Shown one piece after another: positions 1 through 11,381 of a DNA stretch of 64,000 nt (the stretch's first letter is position 1; each line of letters opens with the position of its first letter). Source of the DNA: Algoriphagus sp. NG3 (GTDB taxonomy: Bacteria; Bacteroidota; Bacteroidia; Cytophagales; Cyclobacteriaceae); contig NZ_CP139421.1 in NCBI RefSeq assembly GCF_034119865.1, positions 2,666,001 to 2,730,000 of the forward strand. Direction: 5' to 3'. The translations under genes were made by a program, and so were the position numbers. Below the pieces are notes generated by a model, which made no database searches, was not told the DNA's origin, and worked only from the letters and a program-made list of their open reading frames with translations.

Positions 1-1222
1 CCATGGTATGCCATGTGGGGGTTGCAGTCCCAGTGCTTGTATGTGTGTTAGAACTTTGCATGACTATAATGTAAACCCCTCCCATACCAGTCGGAACCGT
101 AAAAACATTATTGGTCCAGGAATCATAAATATCAAGACTTTCCACAGTAAATTGCCCAATGGCAGCATTTGGGATAACTTGTCCTGCCACATTCTGTGTT
201 CCCGGTGCGTTGGAAACTACAAGTACTTTTGATGTTCCAGCATCTGAAGGTACTCCTTGTACATATCCTACGACACCATTATTATCCGCTACCAATGTTC
301 GGGTAGCTTCAAAAGTCTGGTCTTGAGAGGGTGATGCACTACCGCCGGGCGTAGTGCTTGTAGCATTGGTTGCTCCATTCAATGGTAAACCTTGTATCCT
401 TACGTTTCCTCCATTGATATGAAGTTGTTCTGTAGGAATACTGATACCTATTGCTACTCTTCCGTTTACCTTTAGCCTTTCCGTTCCTGAAAAAGTTTGC
501 TGCCCAGCATAGCCTATACTTAGGGTATTATTAATGTTAAACCTGCCGTCTCCTGCTATCTGTGCTCTTAGATTGCCCGCCACTCCACCGGTATTTGTGG
601 TGAAATTGAGAGGTGCGGCATTGGTTGTATTATTGGTTCCAATATTGAGGCTGGTAGAATTACCACTGGCAAGCATTTGTGCAGCAGCATTATTATCGGT
701 ATATAGAAACAGTGAATTTGCTCCGCTATGGGAGAAGGTTATTGAAGACCTGTTGCCGCTGCCGGCATCTTGCCTTAGTCCAGTACCTGCGGTATTAAAA
801 AACGTGGTCTCCTGTACGTTTGAAAATCTTAACCAATTCCCATTCTGTGATACGGTCCTGTTTGCGGTAAGTGTACCGTTGGCGTTGTAGATGTTAAGAT
901 ATTCCCCTTCCGTACTTACCCATTTCGTTCCGTTGAAATAATAGTAACCAGACGCAGTCACATCTATCGTTTGCCCTTCAGGAGCAGTATCTGCTTCCAT
1001 TACATATACCAAAGCCCCTTCTTGGTCTGTGGTATAGGTCTTGGCCCTCAGCTGGTCTCCGGTGATTCTGGGTGCGATGATACCGTCCAACGAATTGATA
1101 TCTGCGGGTTTTCCTTCTACATCCAAAGTAGTTTTGGGAGTTGCCGTATTTATCCCAGTTTGAGAGAAAGCAATCGTCGAACAGAATAAAGCTCCTAATA
1201 ATAATACCTGCTTTTTCATCAT
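1..1222 (-). CDS. Secreted repeat/adhesin-like protein, 3' end beyond window
   Basis: About 407 codons are visible from the double ATG at 1222 to the window edge, with no stop, so the C-terminus is missing. The N-terminus is a signal peptide ending near AFSQ, followed by the GINTATPKTTLDVEG opening common in Bacteroidota surface proteins. Residues from about 110 hold a module (LNIYNANGTLTANRTV, later LRF and LNIGTNNTTNAAPLNFTT) that also occurs in the C-terminal part of the collagen-like neighbour at 1375-7557. The last visible part (FTVPTGMGGVYIIVMQSS) resembles the opening strands of C1q/TNF-like beta domains; this is a weak inference. It is probably an exported, possibly trimeric, surface fibre or tail-fibre-like protein. 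No enzyme motif is seen. Confidence 0.8.
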   Translation of the reverse strand, partial: MMKKQVLLLGALFCSTIAFSQTGINTATPKTTLDVEGKPADINSLDGIIAPRITGDQLRAKTYTTDQEGALVYVMEADTAPEGQTIDVTASGYYYFNGTKWVSTEGEYLNIYNANGTLTANRTVSQNGNWLRFSNVQETTFFNTAGTGLRQDAGSGNRSSITFSHSGANSLFLYTDNNAAAQMLASGNSTSLNIGTNNTTNAAPLNFTTNTGGVAGNLRAQIAGDGRFNINNTLSIGYAGQQTFSGTERLKVNGRVAIGISIPTEQLHINGGNVRIQGLPLNGATNATSTTPGGSASPSQDQTFEATRTLVADNNGVVGYVQGVPSDAGTSKVLVVSNAPGTQNVAGQVIPNAAIGQFTVESLDIYDSWTNNVFTVPTGMGGVYIIVMQSSNTHTSTGTATPTWHTM

Positions 1223-1329
1223 ACTCTTATTTAAATGATTTGCCGTGTCTTTATATGCTTGCATTTAGGGAGTCCATAGTACCCGATTAAGGGTAGAAAA
1301 TATTCCCCACTACCCCATTCACCGATTGA

Positions 1330-1361
1330 CGGGCATTCGGGAAGTATTCCCCAAATGCCCG
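1330..1361 (-). terminator. Imperfect hairpin after the collagen-like gene
   Basis: CGGGCATTCGGG (1330-1341) pairs with the C/G-rich arm ending CAAATGCCCG at 1361, with one internal mismatch. It lies just past the stop at 1375 on the minus strand. No clear U-run follows, so it may stabilise the 3' end rather than terminate. Confidence 0.4.
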
Positions 1362-1374
1362 CTTCAATCTTTTC

Positions 1375-4300
1375 TTAAGGTGTTGGCACAAAGTACTCCA
1401 CGATGATATGGTAATCACCTGCAGGATGTAGCGTTGTCATAGACCCGGCAGTCCCGAGTATCAAGGTTCTATTAGTCTGGTCATATTCTATGATGTTGGT
1501 ACTGATAGATCCTGTGGTCTTGCTTATAAATCTGACACCTATCACAATAGCTCCAGTAGGAATATCACTTCCTGAGAGATCCACTACATTGGAGTTGGTC
1601 GCCAATGTAATATCACCTACCACTTCAAAAACTGGCTCTTCGTTGATCCATTCCTTACCTGTGTTTTGGCTGGTAAGTCGGTAATGAACTGCTTGGGGTG
1701 CAAGTGCTGAAATATCCGCAGAAAGCATATTACCATCTTCATCGGTATATAGAATGTTTTCTACTGCAGTGTCTCCGCTATCGTCACGGGTGTTGGGGTA
1801 GTTGTTAAACAATATCTCTCCCTCACCGGTTATACGCATTTTTTCAGTACCAAGAGCTCCGCCTCCCGCACTCGTACTGAATGTTATCGGAGCAGAATCA
1901 TTAGTGGCATGTGTTCCCAATAATAATTCAGTAGAACCACCAGAAGCAGTTATTGAAGAAGTACTGGCATTCCATTGCTGTATCCATAAATTGGCATCCC
2001 CGTTATGAAATCCCATAGCTGCATCCATATCAGTGTTGGTAGCTGTCTGATGTATTCTACCTTCCGAATCCCAGTGAGTTCTCCGGTCAGTTCCATCGAA
2101 TCTCAACTGTTTACCGTTCAAGCCCAAAGTCCTTATCGTCTCTGTTCCCGTCAACAGGCCATCGGAGTTGTAGATGTTAATGGAATCTGCTTGCGGGGCG
2201 AACAAAGCCCCGTCTGTTCCTACGGTAATAGCATTATCCGGATCTATGGAAATCAAGGGAACTGTATTGCCATTGCTTATCGACAGATCCCCATTATCCA
2301 AGGTTAATGTCTGTTCATCAGTATTAGGCGAGGTATTCGTTATCACATAAGGATCTAACACGGTACCTGCCCCATCAACATCAATACCTACACCGGCAAT
2401 GGTCACACCACCCTGTCCATCAGCTCCTGCTGGGCCTTGTGGTCCCGGATCTCCTTGTATTCCTTGGGGTCCTGTTGGACCTTCTGGTCCCGGTATTCCT
2501 TCTTCACCTTGTTCTCCCTGTGGACCAACCAAACTATCCAAGAAGTCCTGCTCCGTTCCTGTGTTGCCCTCTGCAAGCCATACTTCGTAAGCAGATAGTC
2601 CGTCAGCTCCATCAGCTCCTACTGGCCCCATTAGCCCTTCTTCACCTTGTGGTCCTGGAGGACCATCAATTCCATCCGCTCCATCCGCGCCCGCAGGACC
2701 AACCAAGCTATCCAAGAAGTCCTGCTCCGTTCCTGTGTTGCCCTCTGCAAGCCATACTTCATAAGCTGAAAGTCCATCAATTCCATCCGTTCCGTCTGCT
2801 CCTGCCGGCCCTATTGGACCCGTTGATCCCGGATCTCCTTGTGGTCCTGGAGGACCATCAATTCCATCCGCGCCCGCAGGACCAACCAAGCTGTCCAAGA
2901 ACTCCTGCTCTGTACCGCCCGGATTGTCAACCAACCATAGCTCATAAGCCGACTGTCCGTCTACACCGTCAATTCCGTCGGTACCTGCAACACCCTGCTC
3001 TCCTTGAAGACCATCCAAAAACTCTTGTTCGGTACCTGTATTGCCTTCATTCAACCAGATCTCATAAGCAGAAAGACCGTTCGTGCCGTCTGCGCCATCA
3101 GCACCTTGCAGAGAATCAATAAAGTCTTGCTCGGTACCGGTGTTGCCTTCGTTCAACCAGATCTCGTAAGCAGAAAGACCGTTCGTTCCGTCAATTCCAT
3201 CTACTCCGTCAGCACCTGCAGCGCCAACCAAGCTGTCCAAGAACTCCTGTTCCGTTCCTGTATTGCCCTCTGCCAACCATAATTCGTAAGCTGAAAGTCC
3301 ATCCACTCCATCTATACCGTCTACTCCATCAGCTCCATCTATTCCATCCGCTCCCGCAGGACCAACCAAGCTGTCCAAGAACTCCTGCTCTGTACCGCCC
3401 GGATTGTCAACCAACCATAGCTCATAAGCCGACTGTCCGTCTACACCGTCAATTCCGTCGGTACCTGCAACACCCTGCTCTCCTTGAAGACCATCCAAAA
3501 ACTCTTGTTCGGTACCTGTATTGCCTTCATTCAACCAGATCTCATAAGCAGAAAGACCGTTCGTTCCGTCAATTCCATCTACTCCGTCAGCACCTGCAGC
3601 GCCAACCAAGCTGTCCAAGAACTCCTGTTCCGTTCCTGTATTGCCCTCTGCCAACCATAATTCGTAAGCTGAAAGTCCATCCACTCCATCTATACCGTCT
3701 ACTCCATCAGCTCCATCTATTCCATCAGCTCCCGCAGGGCCAACCAAGCTATCCAAAAAGTCTTGCATGCTTCCCGTATTGCCTTCGGCAAGCCAAGCGT
3801 CATAGGCTGATTGGCCATCTTCTCCTGCCAAACCATCAAGAAAATCCTGCATGGTTCCGGTGTTTCCTTCTGCCAACCATAGTTCATAAGCTGAAAGTCC
3901 GTCCGCTCCATCTATACCGTCTACTCCATCAGCTCCATCTATTCCATCAACTCCGTCTGCTCCCGCAGGGCCAACCAAGCTATCCAAGAAACCCTGCATC
4001 GTTCCCGTATTGCCTTCTGCAAGCCATGCGTCATACGCTGATTCACCGTCAGTGCCATCTGCACCTGCCAATCCGTCCAAGAAGTCCTGCTCCGTTCCTG
4101 TGTTGCCCTCTGCCAACCATACTTCGTAAGCAGATAGTCCGTCAGCTCCATCTACGCCGTCTATTCCATCCGCTCCGTCAGCTCCCGCAGGACCAACCAA
4201 ACTATCCAAGAAGTCCTGCTCTGTTCCTGTATTGCCTTCTGCAAGCCATGCATCATACGCTGAAAGGCCGTCATCTCCATCTACGCCGTCTATTCCATCA

Positions 4301-7300
4301 ACTCCGTCTGCTCCCGCAGGGCCAACCAAGCTATCCAAGAAGTCCTGCATCGTTCCCGTATTGCCTTCTGCAAGCCATACATCATACGCTGATTGGCCAT
4401 CTTCTCCTGCCAAACCATCAAGAAAATCCTGCATGGTTCCGGTGTTTCCTTCTGCCAACCATACTTCGTAAGCTGAAAGCCCGTCAGCTCCATCTATTCC
4501 ATCCACTCCGTCAGCTCCATCGGCACCCGCTAATCCGTCCAAGAAGTCCTGCTCTGTTCCTGTATTGCCCTCTGCCAACCATACTTCGTAAGATGAAAGT
4601 CCGTCCACTCCATCTATTCCATCAACTCCGTCTGCTCCCGCAGGGCCAACCAAGCTATCCAAGAAGTCCTGCATCGTTCCCGTATTGCCTTCGGCAAGCC
4701 AAGCGTCATAGGCTGATTGGCCATCTTCTCCTGCCAAACCATCAAGAAAATCCTGCAGGGTACCGGTGTTTCCTTCTGCCAACCATAGTTCATAAGCTGA
4801 AAGCCCGTCAGCTCCATCTATTCCATCCACTCCGTCAGCTCCATCGGCACCCGCTAATCCGTCCAAGAAGTCCTGCTCTGTTCCTGTATTGCCCTCTGCC
4901 AACCATACTTCGTAAGATGAAAGTCCGTCCACTCCATCTATTCCATCAACTCCGTCTGCTCCCGCAGGGCCAACCAAGCTATCCAAGAAGTCCTGCATCG
5001 TTCCCGTATTGCCTTCTGCAAGCCATACATCATACGCTGATTGGCCGTCTTCTCCTGCCAAACCATCAAGAAAATCCTGCAGGGTACCGGTGTTTCCTTC
5101 TGCCAACCATAATTCATAAGCTGAAAGTCCGTCCACTCCATCTATACCATCTATTCCATCCACTCCATCTACTCCATCTACTCCCGCAGGACCAACCAAG
5201 CTATCCAAAAAGTCTTGCATGCTTCCCGTATTGCCTTCTGCAAGCCATACATCATACGCTGATTGGCCATCTTCTCCTGCCAAACCATCAAGAAAATCCT
5301 GCATGGTTCCGGTGTTTCCTTCTGCCAACCATAGTTCATAAGCTGAAAGTCCGTCCGCTCCATCTATACCGTCTACTCCATCAGCTCCATCTATTCCATC
5401 AACTCCGTCTGCTCCCGCAGGGCCAACCAAGCTATCCAAAAAGTCCTGCTCTGTTCCTGTATTGCCTTCCGCAAGCCAAGCGTCATACGCTGATTCACCG
5501 TCAGTGCCATCTGCACCTGCCAATCCATCCAAGAAGTCCTGCTCCGTTCCTGTATTGCCCTCTGCCAACCATACTTCGTAAGCAGATAGTCCGTCAGCTC
5601 CATCTACGCCGTCTATTCCATCCGCTCCGTCAGCTCCCGCAGGACCAACCAAACTATCCAAGAAGTCCTGCTCTGTTCCTGTATTGCCTTCTGCAAGCCA
5701 TGCATCATACGCTGAAAGGCCGTCATCTCCATCTACGCCGTCTATTCCATCAACTCCGTCTGCTCCCGCAGGGCCAACCAAGCTATCCAAAAAGTCCTGC
5801 ATCGTTCCAGTATTGCCTTCGGCAAGCCAGATGTCATACGCTGATTCACCGTCAGTGCCATCTGCACCTGCCAATCCGTCCAAGAAGTCCTGCTCCGTTC
5901 CTATGTTGCCCTCTGCCAACCATACTTCGTAAGCTGAAAGGCCGTCCGCTCCATCTATACCGTCTACTCCATCAGCACCATCTATCCCGTCAGCTCCCGC
6001 AGGGCCAACCAAGCTGTCCAAGAAGTCCTGCATTGTTCCCGTATTGCCTTCGGCAAGCCATGCGTCATACGCTGATTCACCGTCAGTGCCATCTGCACCT
6101 GCCAATCCGTCCAAGAAGTCCTGCTCCGTTCCTATGTTGCCCTCTGCCAACCATACTTCGTAAGCTGAAAGGCCGTCCGCTCCATCTATACCGTCTACTC
6201 CATCAGCACCATCTATCCCGTCAGCTCCCGCAGGGCCAACCAAGCTGTCCAAGAACTCCTGTTCTGTACCTCCCGGATTGTCAACCAACCATAGTTCGTA
6301 AGCTGACTGTCCGTTTGCTCCTTGAAGTGAATCAATAAAATCCTGCTCTGTTCCTGTATTGCCCTCTGCCAACCATAATTCATAAGCTGAAAGTCCGTCC
6401 GCGCCATCTATACCGTCTATTCCATCAGCACCATCTATCCCGTCAGCTCCCGCAGGGCCAACCAAGCTGTCCAAAAAGTCCTGCATCGTTCCCGTATTGC
6501 CTTCCGCAAGCCAAGCGTCATACGCTGACTCACCATCTGCTCCTGCCAAGCCATCAAGAAAATCCTGCATGGTGCCCGTGTTTCCTTCTGCCAACCATAA
6601 TTCATAAGCTGAAAGGCCATCCGTTCCGTTAGCACCATCTGATCCTGCTAATCCATCCAAGAAGTCCTGAATGGATCCCGTATTCCCCTCTGATAACCAA
6701 ATCTCATATGCAGAAAGCCCGTCTGCTCCGTTTGCCTCTATCAAGGAGATTATTTGATTATACAAAACTCCTTCCTCAGAAATATTAGCAGAAACCTCTT
6801 CAGGAATATTAATCACTGTTACTGATCCTTTCTCGTCGATGTAAGTATACGTACCATCCCCATTATCTACCAAAGTGGATGTGGTCTCAAATCCCTGTAC
6901 CAGCTCAGCTAGGTTGATCGTAACCACATCGCCTTCTTCGTTCAGATAATTAAAACTGTCTCCATCAAAAGTTACTTTGCCTACTTCATTTCCGGTAATG
7001 TATTGGTTCAACAGGTTCTGAACATCCCCATTGCTGATGATCTCCTCGAAATTATTTACTACATCTGCAGGAACATCGATTATAACAGAAGATCCAGTTT
7101 CATCCGTGTAAGTATAGGTTCCATCTTCATTGCTTTCTAAAGTTGAAGTTGTCTCGTTAAAAAGCTCAGAAATATCAATAGGAACGCTCTCTCCATCAGG
7201 ATTCGTAAACGAAAAGCTTGTGGTAAGTGGATTATACACAATAAGATTGTTGGCTGCCGCTCCTGCCCCTCCCCATGCAAGGCGTCTCCATCTCCCATTG

Positions 7301-7557
7301 TACCAGTAGTAATACCCCGGAATAATAAACTCACTATCCGTAGTATTAAAAACCAATAGACTCTCTACATTCCCCGAGGAAATAGTCGTTTGATCGGTCA
7401 CATTTTGCAACCCCACTCTCGGAATCAGAATCCCCCTATCTGAAGATACTACTTCAAGCTGGGAAGAGGCATTGGGATCCTCGGTACCGATTCCGACCTG
7501 AGCCATTGCCATATTTCCTATGACCAAAAAACAGAGTAATAGTAATATTCTTTTCAT
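1375..7557 (-). CDS. Giant collagen-like surface protein (2060 aa)
   Basis: The signal peptide ends MAMAQ at residue 20, followed by the VGIGTEDPN lead typical of Bacteroidota surface proteins. Residues about 60-275 form a non-repetitive head with three EDGTYTY / [13 protein letters not shown] segments. Residues about 278-1720 hold 36 copies of a 20-residue non-collagen unit (consensus [20 protein letters not shown]) separated by Gly-X-Y tracts rich in GADGIDG and, near the C-terminal end, GPPGPQG. The Gly-X-Y tracts should form collagen triple helices, so a trimeric stalk is likely. The final ~330 residues are a folded domain that shares a module with the upstream neighbour (start 1222). No T9SS sorting domain is obvious. 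Similar SAYE..WL.GNTG linkers are known from bacterial and phage collagen-like proteins. The role is probably adhesion or surface fibre. Confidence 0.9.
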   Translation of the reverse strand: MKRILLLLCFLVIGNMAMAQVGIGTEDPNASSQLEVVSSDRGILIPRVGLQNVTDQTTISSGNVESLLVFNTTDSEFIIPGYYYWYNGRWRRLAWGGAGAAANNLIVYNPLTTSFSFTNPDGESVPIDISELFNETTSTLESNEDGTYTYTDETGSSVIIDVPADVVNNFEEIISNGDVQNLLNQYITGNEVGKVTFDGDSFNYLNEEGDVVTINLAELVQGFETTSTLVDNGDGTYTYIDEKGSVTVINIPEEVSANISEEGVLYNQIISLIEANGADGLSAYEIWLSEGNTGSIQDFLDGLAGSDGANGTDGLSAYELWLAEGNTGTMQDFLDGLAGADGESAYDAWLAEGNTGTMQDFLDSLVGPAGADGIDGADGIDGIDGADGLSAYELWLAEGNTGTEQDFIDSLQGANGQSAYELWLVDNPGGTEQEFLDSLVGPAGADGIDGADGVDGIDGADGLSAYEVWLAEGNIGTEQDFLDGLAGADGTDGESAYDAWLAEGNTGTMQDFLDSLVGPAGADGIDGADGVDGIDGADGLSAYEVWLAEGNIGTEQDFLDGLAGADGTDGESAYDIWLAEGNTGTMQDFLDSLVGPAGADGVDGIDGVDGDDGLSAYDAWLAEGNTGTEQDFLDSLVGPAGADGADGIDGVDGADGLSAYEVWLAEGNTGTEQDFLDGLAGADGTDGESAYDAWLAEGNTGTEQDFLDSLVGPAGADGVDGIDGADGVDGIDGADGLSAYELWLAEGNTGTMQDFLDGLAGEDGQSAYDVWLAEGNTGSMQDFLDSLVGPAGVDGVDGVDGIDGIDGVDGLSAYELWLAEGNTGTLQDFLDGLAGEDGQSAYDVWLAEGNTGTMQDFLDSLVGPAGADGVDGIDGVDGLSSYEVWLAEGNTGTEQDFLDGLAGADGADGVDGIDGADGLSAYELWLAEGNTGTLQDFLDGLAGEDGQSAYDAWLAEGNTGTMQDFLDSLVGPAGADGVDGIDGVDGLSSYEVWLAEGNTGTEQDFLDGLAGADGADGVDGIDGADGLSAYEVWLAEGNTGTMQDFLDGLAGEDGQSAYDVWLAEGNTGTMQDFLDSLVGPAGADGVDGIDGVDGDDGLSAYDAWLAEGNTGTEQDFLDSLVGPAGADGADGIDGVDGADGLSAYEVWLAEGNTGTEQDFLDGLAGADGTDGESAYDAWLAEGNTGTMQGFLDSLVGPAGADGVDGIDGADGVDGIDGADGLSAYELWLAEGNTGTMQDFLDGLAGEDGQSAYDAWLAEGNTGSMQDFLDSLVGPAGADGIDGADGVDGIDGVDGLSAYELWLAEGNTGTEQEFLDSLVGAAGADGVDGIDGTNGLSAYEIWLNEGNTGTEQEFLDGLQGEQGVAGTDGIDGVDGQSAYELWLVDNPGGTEQEFLDSLVGPAGADGIDGADGVDGIDGVDGLSAYELWLAEGNTGTEQEFLDSLVGAAGADGVDGIDGTNGLSAYEIWLNEGNTGTEQDFIDSLQGADGADGTNGLSAYEIWLNEGNTGTEQEFLDGLQGEQGVAGTDGIDGVDGQSAYELWLVDNPGGTEQEFLDSLVGPAGADGIDGPPGPQGDPGSTGPIGPAGADGTDGIDGLSAYEVWLAEGNTGTEQDFLDSLVGPAGADGADGIDGPPGPQGEEGLMGPVGADGADGLSAYEVWLAEGNTGTEQDFLDSLVGPQGEQGEEGIPGPEGPTGPQGIQGDPGPQGPAGADGQGGVTIAGVGIDVDGAGTVLDPYVITNTSPNTDEQTLTLDNGDLSISNGNTVPLISIDPDNAITVGTDGALFAPQADSINIYNSDGLLTGTETIRTLGLNGKQLRFDGTDRRTHWDSEGRIHQTATNTDMDAAMGFHNGDANLWIQQWNASTSSITASGGSTELLLGTHATNDSAPITFSTSAGGGALGTEKMRITGEGEILFNNYPNTRDDSGDTAVENILYTDEDGNMLSADISALAPQAVHYRLTSQNTGKEWINEEPVFEVVGDITLATNSNVVDLSGSDIPTGAIVIGVRFISKTTGSISTNIIEYDQTNRTLILGTAGSMTTLHPAGDYHIIVEYFVPTP
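2400..6730 (-). repeat. Tandem repeat array, 36 collagen/SAYE units
   Basis: Some 4.3 kb inside the collagen-like gene consist of related units of about 90-145 bp. Copies differ mainly in the length of the Gly-X-Asp tract. Bases 2881-3084 are identical to 3361-3564 (204 bp, offset 480), showing very recent duplication or conversion. The repeat also creates long meaningless antisense frames. Confidence 0.93.
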
Positions 7558-7685
7558 AGCTGTCGTTTATAAATAATTATTAAGCAATTGAACTTTTATT
7601 GTTAAAAAAGATGATTTTTAAAATCGAATTTTCAGGTTATCACACTCATGATTATGGATAGAAATCAGTTTTACTCTTGTCCATT

Positions 7686-9266
7686 TCAATCTTTTATTAC
7701 CTGTATCCATCCCTTGAACTCTTTAATCTGCCCACTGTGATCCGTTACTTTTAAGATGTAGAAGTATGTACCGGCAATCAGACCTTCAGCATCCCAGTCG
7801 TTTTGGTAACCTTCCTTCTCAAAAACATGATCACCCCATCTATTGAAAATCACGATATTGTTTTTGGAGAACCTGTTTAGCCCCTTTATTTCAAACATAT
7901 CATTGTCACCGTCACTATTTGGTGTAATTACATTTGGTATAAAGAATGCTTTTACTTCATTCTCGTCAGTATCTTCGTTGTCCATTGGATCTTCGTCTTC
8001 TTCGAAGGCTGCTACTTCAGCATAATTGATGATTTTCCCAGCAGATCCGGCTTTCACTTTTAGCCTGATAACCATTTCATCGCCAGCCATGAAACTTGGA
8101 ATTCTCCAGGTCAGCACCTGTCCCATTGACTCCATTTCCCATTCCATCAGACCAAAGGCAGTTTCTACTTCCATGCTTTCGTAAATCAGCCCTGCAGGAA
8201 GGTTATCCACCACCACTACATCAGTAGCATCCACCTGACTATTATTTTGAACTCTTATTTCATAATCGAAAACATCACCCTCATAAATGGACACATCAAA
8301 AGAAGTCTTCTCAATAGCCATATTGGTGGTGTTACCCGTTAATACAGCAAGAGTAAAAACGCCATAGTCGTCCAGTACAAGAGGTGTAGTAACAGTTTGC
8401 ACATCATTGTCCAAATCCCCTCCAAGGTTTGCCCATTGAGACTCCTCATCATCCCATCCTGTGATTACGATTCTATTGGTCTCCCCAAGGATAAATGCAG
8501 GTGTGGTCACATCTCTCCACGAAAGTGTCAAGTGTACATTTCCATCCCCACCTTCTTTGGTCAACTCCCAATATTCCGCGTCATTGATCAAATTTATCCT
8601 GTCCTCCTTCTGGTCTCTGGGGTACTGGCCATCCGGATCTTCTAAAAAATACTTGGCCTTAAAAACAGCATCCGAGCTTGCCGGAGAAGAAATGCCTGCA
8701 AAACGAAAGTATCCCCCATCACCGATGGGATAGTCGAATGCGCGGTTTCCAACTTTTGAAACATAGCCATCGACATGACTTTGGTCTGAAACGCTCTCAT
8801 GCCCACCCTCATTCTCAAAAATCATTAATCCCCCATTTCCGTCGCCCAAAACAATCCCTTCTACAAATCTGGAAGTACCTGAGACACTGATGTCCCCAAA
8901 CAGATGAAAAGCATTCTGATCCTGCGTATTATTAAACAACACATGGTTGAGCCTGCTCAGTTGACTGCCCATAATGTGCTGAACACCATACTTCCCAACA
9001 AAACGTGTATTCCCCTCTTCTCCTTCAGTAAATGTCACTTCACCATCATTGTTGTAATGGGCATATAGGTAAAGATCCCCATCATTGACCAGTCGTCCGG
9101 ATGCCTTGTTGTCCAGATCAAAATGAGTGGACATCACCGTACCCGACTTAATACTCATCTGACCCATATTGACCGTCTGGGCGAAGACGTAGGAATCCGG
9201 GATTATTGCTAAAAAACCCACCATGCAGAAAGTCCCAATACCAAACAGTTGTTTTTTATATCTCAT
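7686..9266 (-). CDS. T9SS cargo with DUF11 domain and gliding-type C-terminal sorting domain
   Basis: The signal peptide region runs MRYKKQLFGIGTFCMVGFLA to VFAQ. Residues about 310-420 resemble a DUF11 / conserved-repeat beta domain (YEIRVQNNSQVDATDVVVVDNL). The last ~85 residues carry the T9SS type B signature: IPNVITPNSDGDNDMFEIKG, then IFNRWGDHVFE, NDWDAEG and GTYFYILKVTD. It is therefore expected to be exported through the outer membrane by the type IX system. The ATG at 9266 shares one base with the upstream stop (TGATG), which suggests translational coupling; a GTG one codon earlier is less likely. Grouping with the OmpA-type and PorP/SprF genes is the usual T9SS-associated trio. The substrate or ligand is unknown. 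Confidence 0.88.
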   Translation of the reverse strand: MRYKKQLFGIGTFCMVGFLAIIPDSYVFAQTVNMGQMSIKSGTVMSTHFDLDNKASGRLVNDGDLYLYAHYNNDGEVTFTEGEEGNTRFVGKYGVQHIMGSQLSRLNHVLFNNTQDQNAFHLFGDISVSGTSRFVEGIVLGDGNGGLMIFENEGGHESVSDQSHVDGYVSKVGNRAFDYPIGDGGYFRFAGISSPASSDAVFKAKYFLEDPDGQYPRDQKEDRINLINDAEYWELTKEGGDGNVHLTLSWRDVTTPAFILGETNRIVITGWDDEESQWANLGGDLDNDVQTVTTPLVLDDYGVFTLAVLTGNTTNMAIEKTSFDVSIYEGDVFDYEIRVQNNSQVDATDVVVVDNLPAGLIYESMEVETAFGLMEWEMESMGQVLTWRIPSFMAGDEMVIRLKVKAGSAGKIINYAEVAAFEEDEDPMDNEDTDENEVKAFFIPNVITPNSDGDNDMFEIKGLNRFSKNNIVIFNRWGDHVFEKEGYQNDWDAEGLIAGTYFYILKVTDHSGQIKEFKGWIQVIKD

Positions 9267-11380
9267 CACTTCTCTTTAATTTGAGTTGCTCTATTATCCT
9301 GATCTACAGCTATTCCTGACCAATTCAGCACAGGATCATACTTATCCAAATAGACTGCGGACTTATAAACTTCATCTAGTATTATGCTGAGTACCTCTGT
9401 CTCATTGCACCAATTCTCCTTTAAAAATTCTTCAGGGAGCACCGTTCCTTCTTTCAGCTCTATAGAGAGCAAGAGCTCACTCCTCCTGTTAAGTTGATGC
9501 TTGTCTTCGGAACAATTCACCCCGTCAGGACAATCCGTGACCAAACGTTCTTCCCCAAACCACTCCAGTGCTATCCTATTCCCGGAGATTCCTTTACTTT
9601 CTAAGTCAGAAAGCACTTCCTCAGCCCTACGACGGCTTAGTGCTTGATTGTATTTATCTGATGCTCTAGAATCAGTATGCGCAGATACTTTCAGTTCCAG
9701 AAATTCATGCTTTTCCATCAACTCAAACACTGCAGAAAGTATCTCATCTGCCCCTGTTCTTATTGCACTTTTGTCCAGATCATAGTAAATAGTGTAGGTG
9801 AATACGCTTAAATCCTTGGGTATTTTGATCAGTGTATATTGACGCTCCTGCACCCCCGAAGGCGTTCCTTTTGTAGTAATCTCCTTATCCTCTACCAAAA
9901 AAAATCCCTCCTTGGCCAAGGATAAGCTGTAATCTGTATCCGCTGTCAAATCACCCAGATATATACCCGGTTCTTCTTGTTTCATCCCCACGTTATCCCC
10001 CTCGGAATCAGCCAGATTAAGCTCCGAACCTGATACCAAATCCCCTCTACAGTCGATTATTCTAACGAGTAATTGTCTATACTCCCGTTCCATTCTATAG
10101 ATATTATCCAGTCCCGAATCCCCCAATCTATTGGAACTCACATAGATTTCATTGTCGGGAAATTGCCTGTAGGCAAAATCATCTTTGGCTGAGTTGACTG
10201 GGGCATCGAGATGAAAAATATTTTCAAACTTCCCATCACTACCCCGATCTGCACTGAAAATGTCGAAACCACCATACCCCTCTAATCCATCCGAAGCAAA
10301 GTACAATTTGCCATCATGTAAAAATGGATCCCTCTCATTTCCAACACTATTGACTTCATCTCCTACATTTACAGGAGATGAAAAATCGAGCTCTTGCGTG
10401 AATGATGAATAGTAGATATCAAATCCGCCAAATCCATCTTCCATATCAGACGCAAAGTATAACCGACCGGATGAGAGGTCTGCAAAGGGCGTGATTACAC
10501 TATGGGCAAAAACATCATTATATGGAAAAGTCTTTATTTCAGTTACTGCACCATCATTTAATGTACCGTAGAATACTTCCGGGTGAACTGTAAAACTCTT
10601 TTCCCCTTTTACCTTAGCTATATCTCTGGTAGCCGAAAAGAATATAACTTCCTTTTCCCCTACTTTAACTATAGACGGATCGCTGATATGTAAAAAATCC
10701 TCCCTGTCAAACTTAATTTCTTCAACAATACCAGTTTTGTTTTTTCTGTAAACCTTAAGGTATTCCCGTCCAGTCCAATCGTAATGCTTTTTATTAAACA
10801 GTTTGTTTTTCACATCAAATCTAATTCCCGGAATGGAACCTCCTTCTACCGCAGAGCCTCTATCGGAAACAAAATAAAGATTACCTTCGTCATCTTTCAT
10901 GCCCATAAAATCTGCGGCAGATGCTGAGTTAATATCATTGACATACTCCATTTCCTGAGTGTTTGACCCGGAATGGGAAGCCAAAATCATTTCCATATCA
11001 GGCGAGGAGAAGTCTTCAACCTTAAACCCAAGTTCCCCAAGAACAGCCCGTGATTCGTTTTGGCTGCCTACTGCATATGAGGTTTTTAGATAATGTTCGG
11101 CATCATTTACTGAAAGCTCCTCAAAGGCTATGGTCTTTTCCCACCACTCCATTGCCTGAGAATAATCATTGAGCTTGTCATAGCATAGGGCAGCTCCTTT
11201 TGCCGCACGGTAAGTTTCCTTCCTTTCGTAGGCTTTACCATAGACATCGGCTGCATGGAGAAAGTTGCCAAGCTCCATCTGTTGGTCAGCATACCTAAGC
11301 AATGAATTCTGAGCTTTCCCGTTATAGGGAAAACCTATTATTAAAAAAAGAATCAGAATAAGGGATAGATTATTTTTCAT
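9266..11380 (-). CDS. OmpA-family lipid/peptidoglycan-linked T9SS accessory protein (PorE-like)
   Basis: 704 residues. After a signal peptide (LFLIIGFPYNGKAQ), residues ~25-110 look like TPR helices, followed by PD40/WD40-like beta-propeller blades (YFVSDRG, LYFASDMEDGFGGFDIYYSS, LYFASDGLEGYGGFDIFSADR, IYVSSNRLGDSGLDNIY). A carboxypeptidase-regulatory-like segment follows at ~440-510. The C-terminus (~530-665) is an OmpA peptidoglycan-binding domain (VSAHTDSRASDKYNQALSRRRAEEV, LNRRSELLLS). This architecture is that of PorE and its relatives, which anchor the type IX machinery to peptidoglycan. It overlaps the cargo gene downstream and lies 1 bp from the PorP/SprF gene, so one operon is likely. 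Confidence 0.9.
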   Translation of the reverse strand: MKNNLSLILILFLIIGFPYNGKAQNSLLRYADQQMELGNFLHAADVYGKAYERKETYRAAKGAALCYDKLNDYSQAMEWWEKTIAFEELSVNDAEHYLKTSYAVGSQNESRAVLGELGFKVEDFSSPDMEMILASHSGSNTQEMEYVNDINSASAADFMGMKDDEGNLYFVSDRGSAVEGGSIPGIRFDVKNKLFNKKHYDWTGREYLKVYRKNKTGIVEEIKFDREDFLHISDPSIVKVGEKEVIFFSATRDIAKVKGEKSFTVHPEVFYGTLNDGAVTEIKTFPYNDVFAHSVITPFADLSSGRLYFASDMEDGFGGFDIYYSSFTQELDFSSPVNVGDEVNSVGNERDPFLHDGKLYFASDGLEGYGGFDIFSADRGSDGKFENIFHLDAPVNSAKDDFAYRQFPDNEIYVSSNRLGDSGLDNIYRMEREYRQLLVRIIDCRGDLVSGSELNLADSEGDNVGMKQEEPGIYLGDLTADTDYSLSLAKEGFFLVEDKEITTKGTPSGVQERQYTLIKIPKDLSVFTYTIYYDLDKSAIRTGADEILSAVFELMEKHEFLELKVSAHTDSRASDKYNQALSRRRAEEVLSDLESKGISGNRIALEWFGEERLVTDCPDGVNCSEDKHQLNRRSELLLSIELKEGTVLPEEFLKENWCNETEVLSIILDEVYKSAVYLDKYDPVLNWSGIAVDQDNRATQIKEK

Positions 11381-11381
11381 A

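Noticed and set aside
2439..3122. 227-codon plus-strand reading frame
   Set aside because: Same repeat-array artefact, antisense to the collagen gene.
4026..6338. 770-codon plus-strand reading frame
   Set aside because: It is antisense to the collagen-like repeat array; the biased repeat simply lacks stops in this frame, and the product is a low-complexity Pro/Leu/His string.
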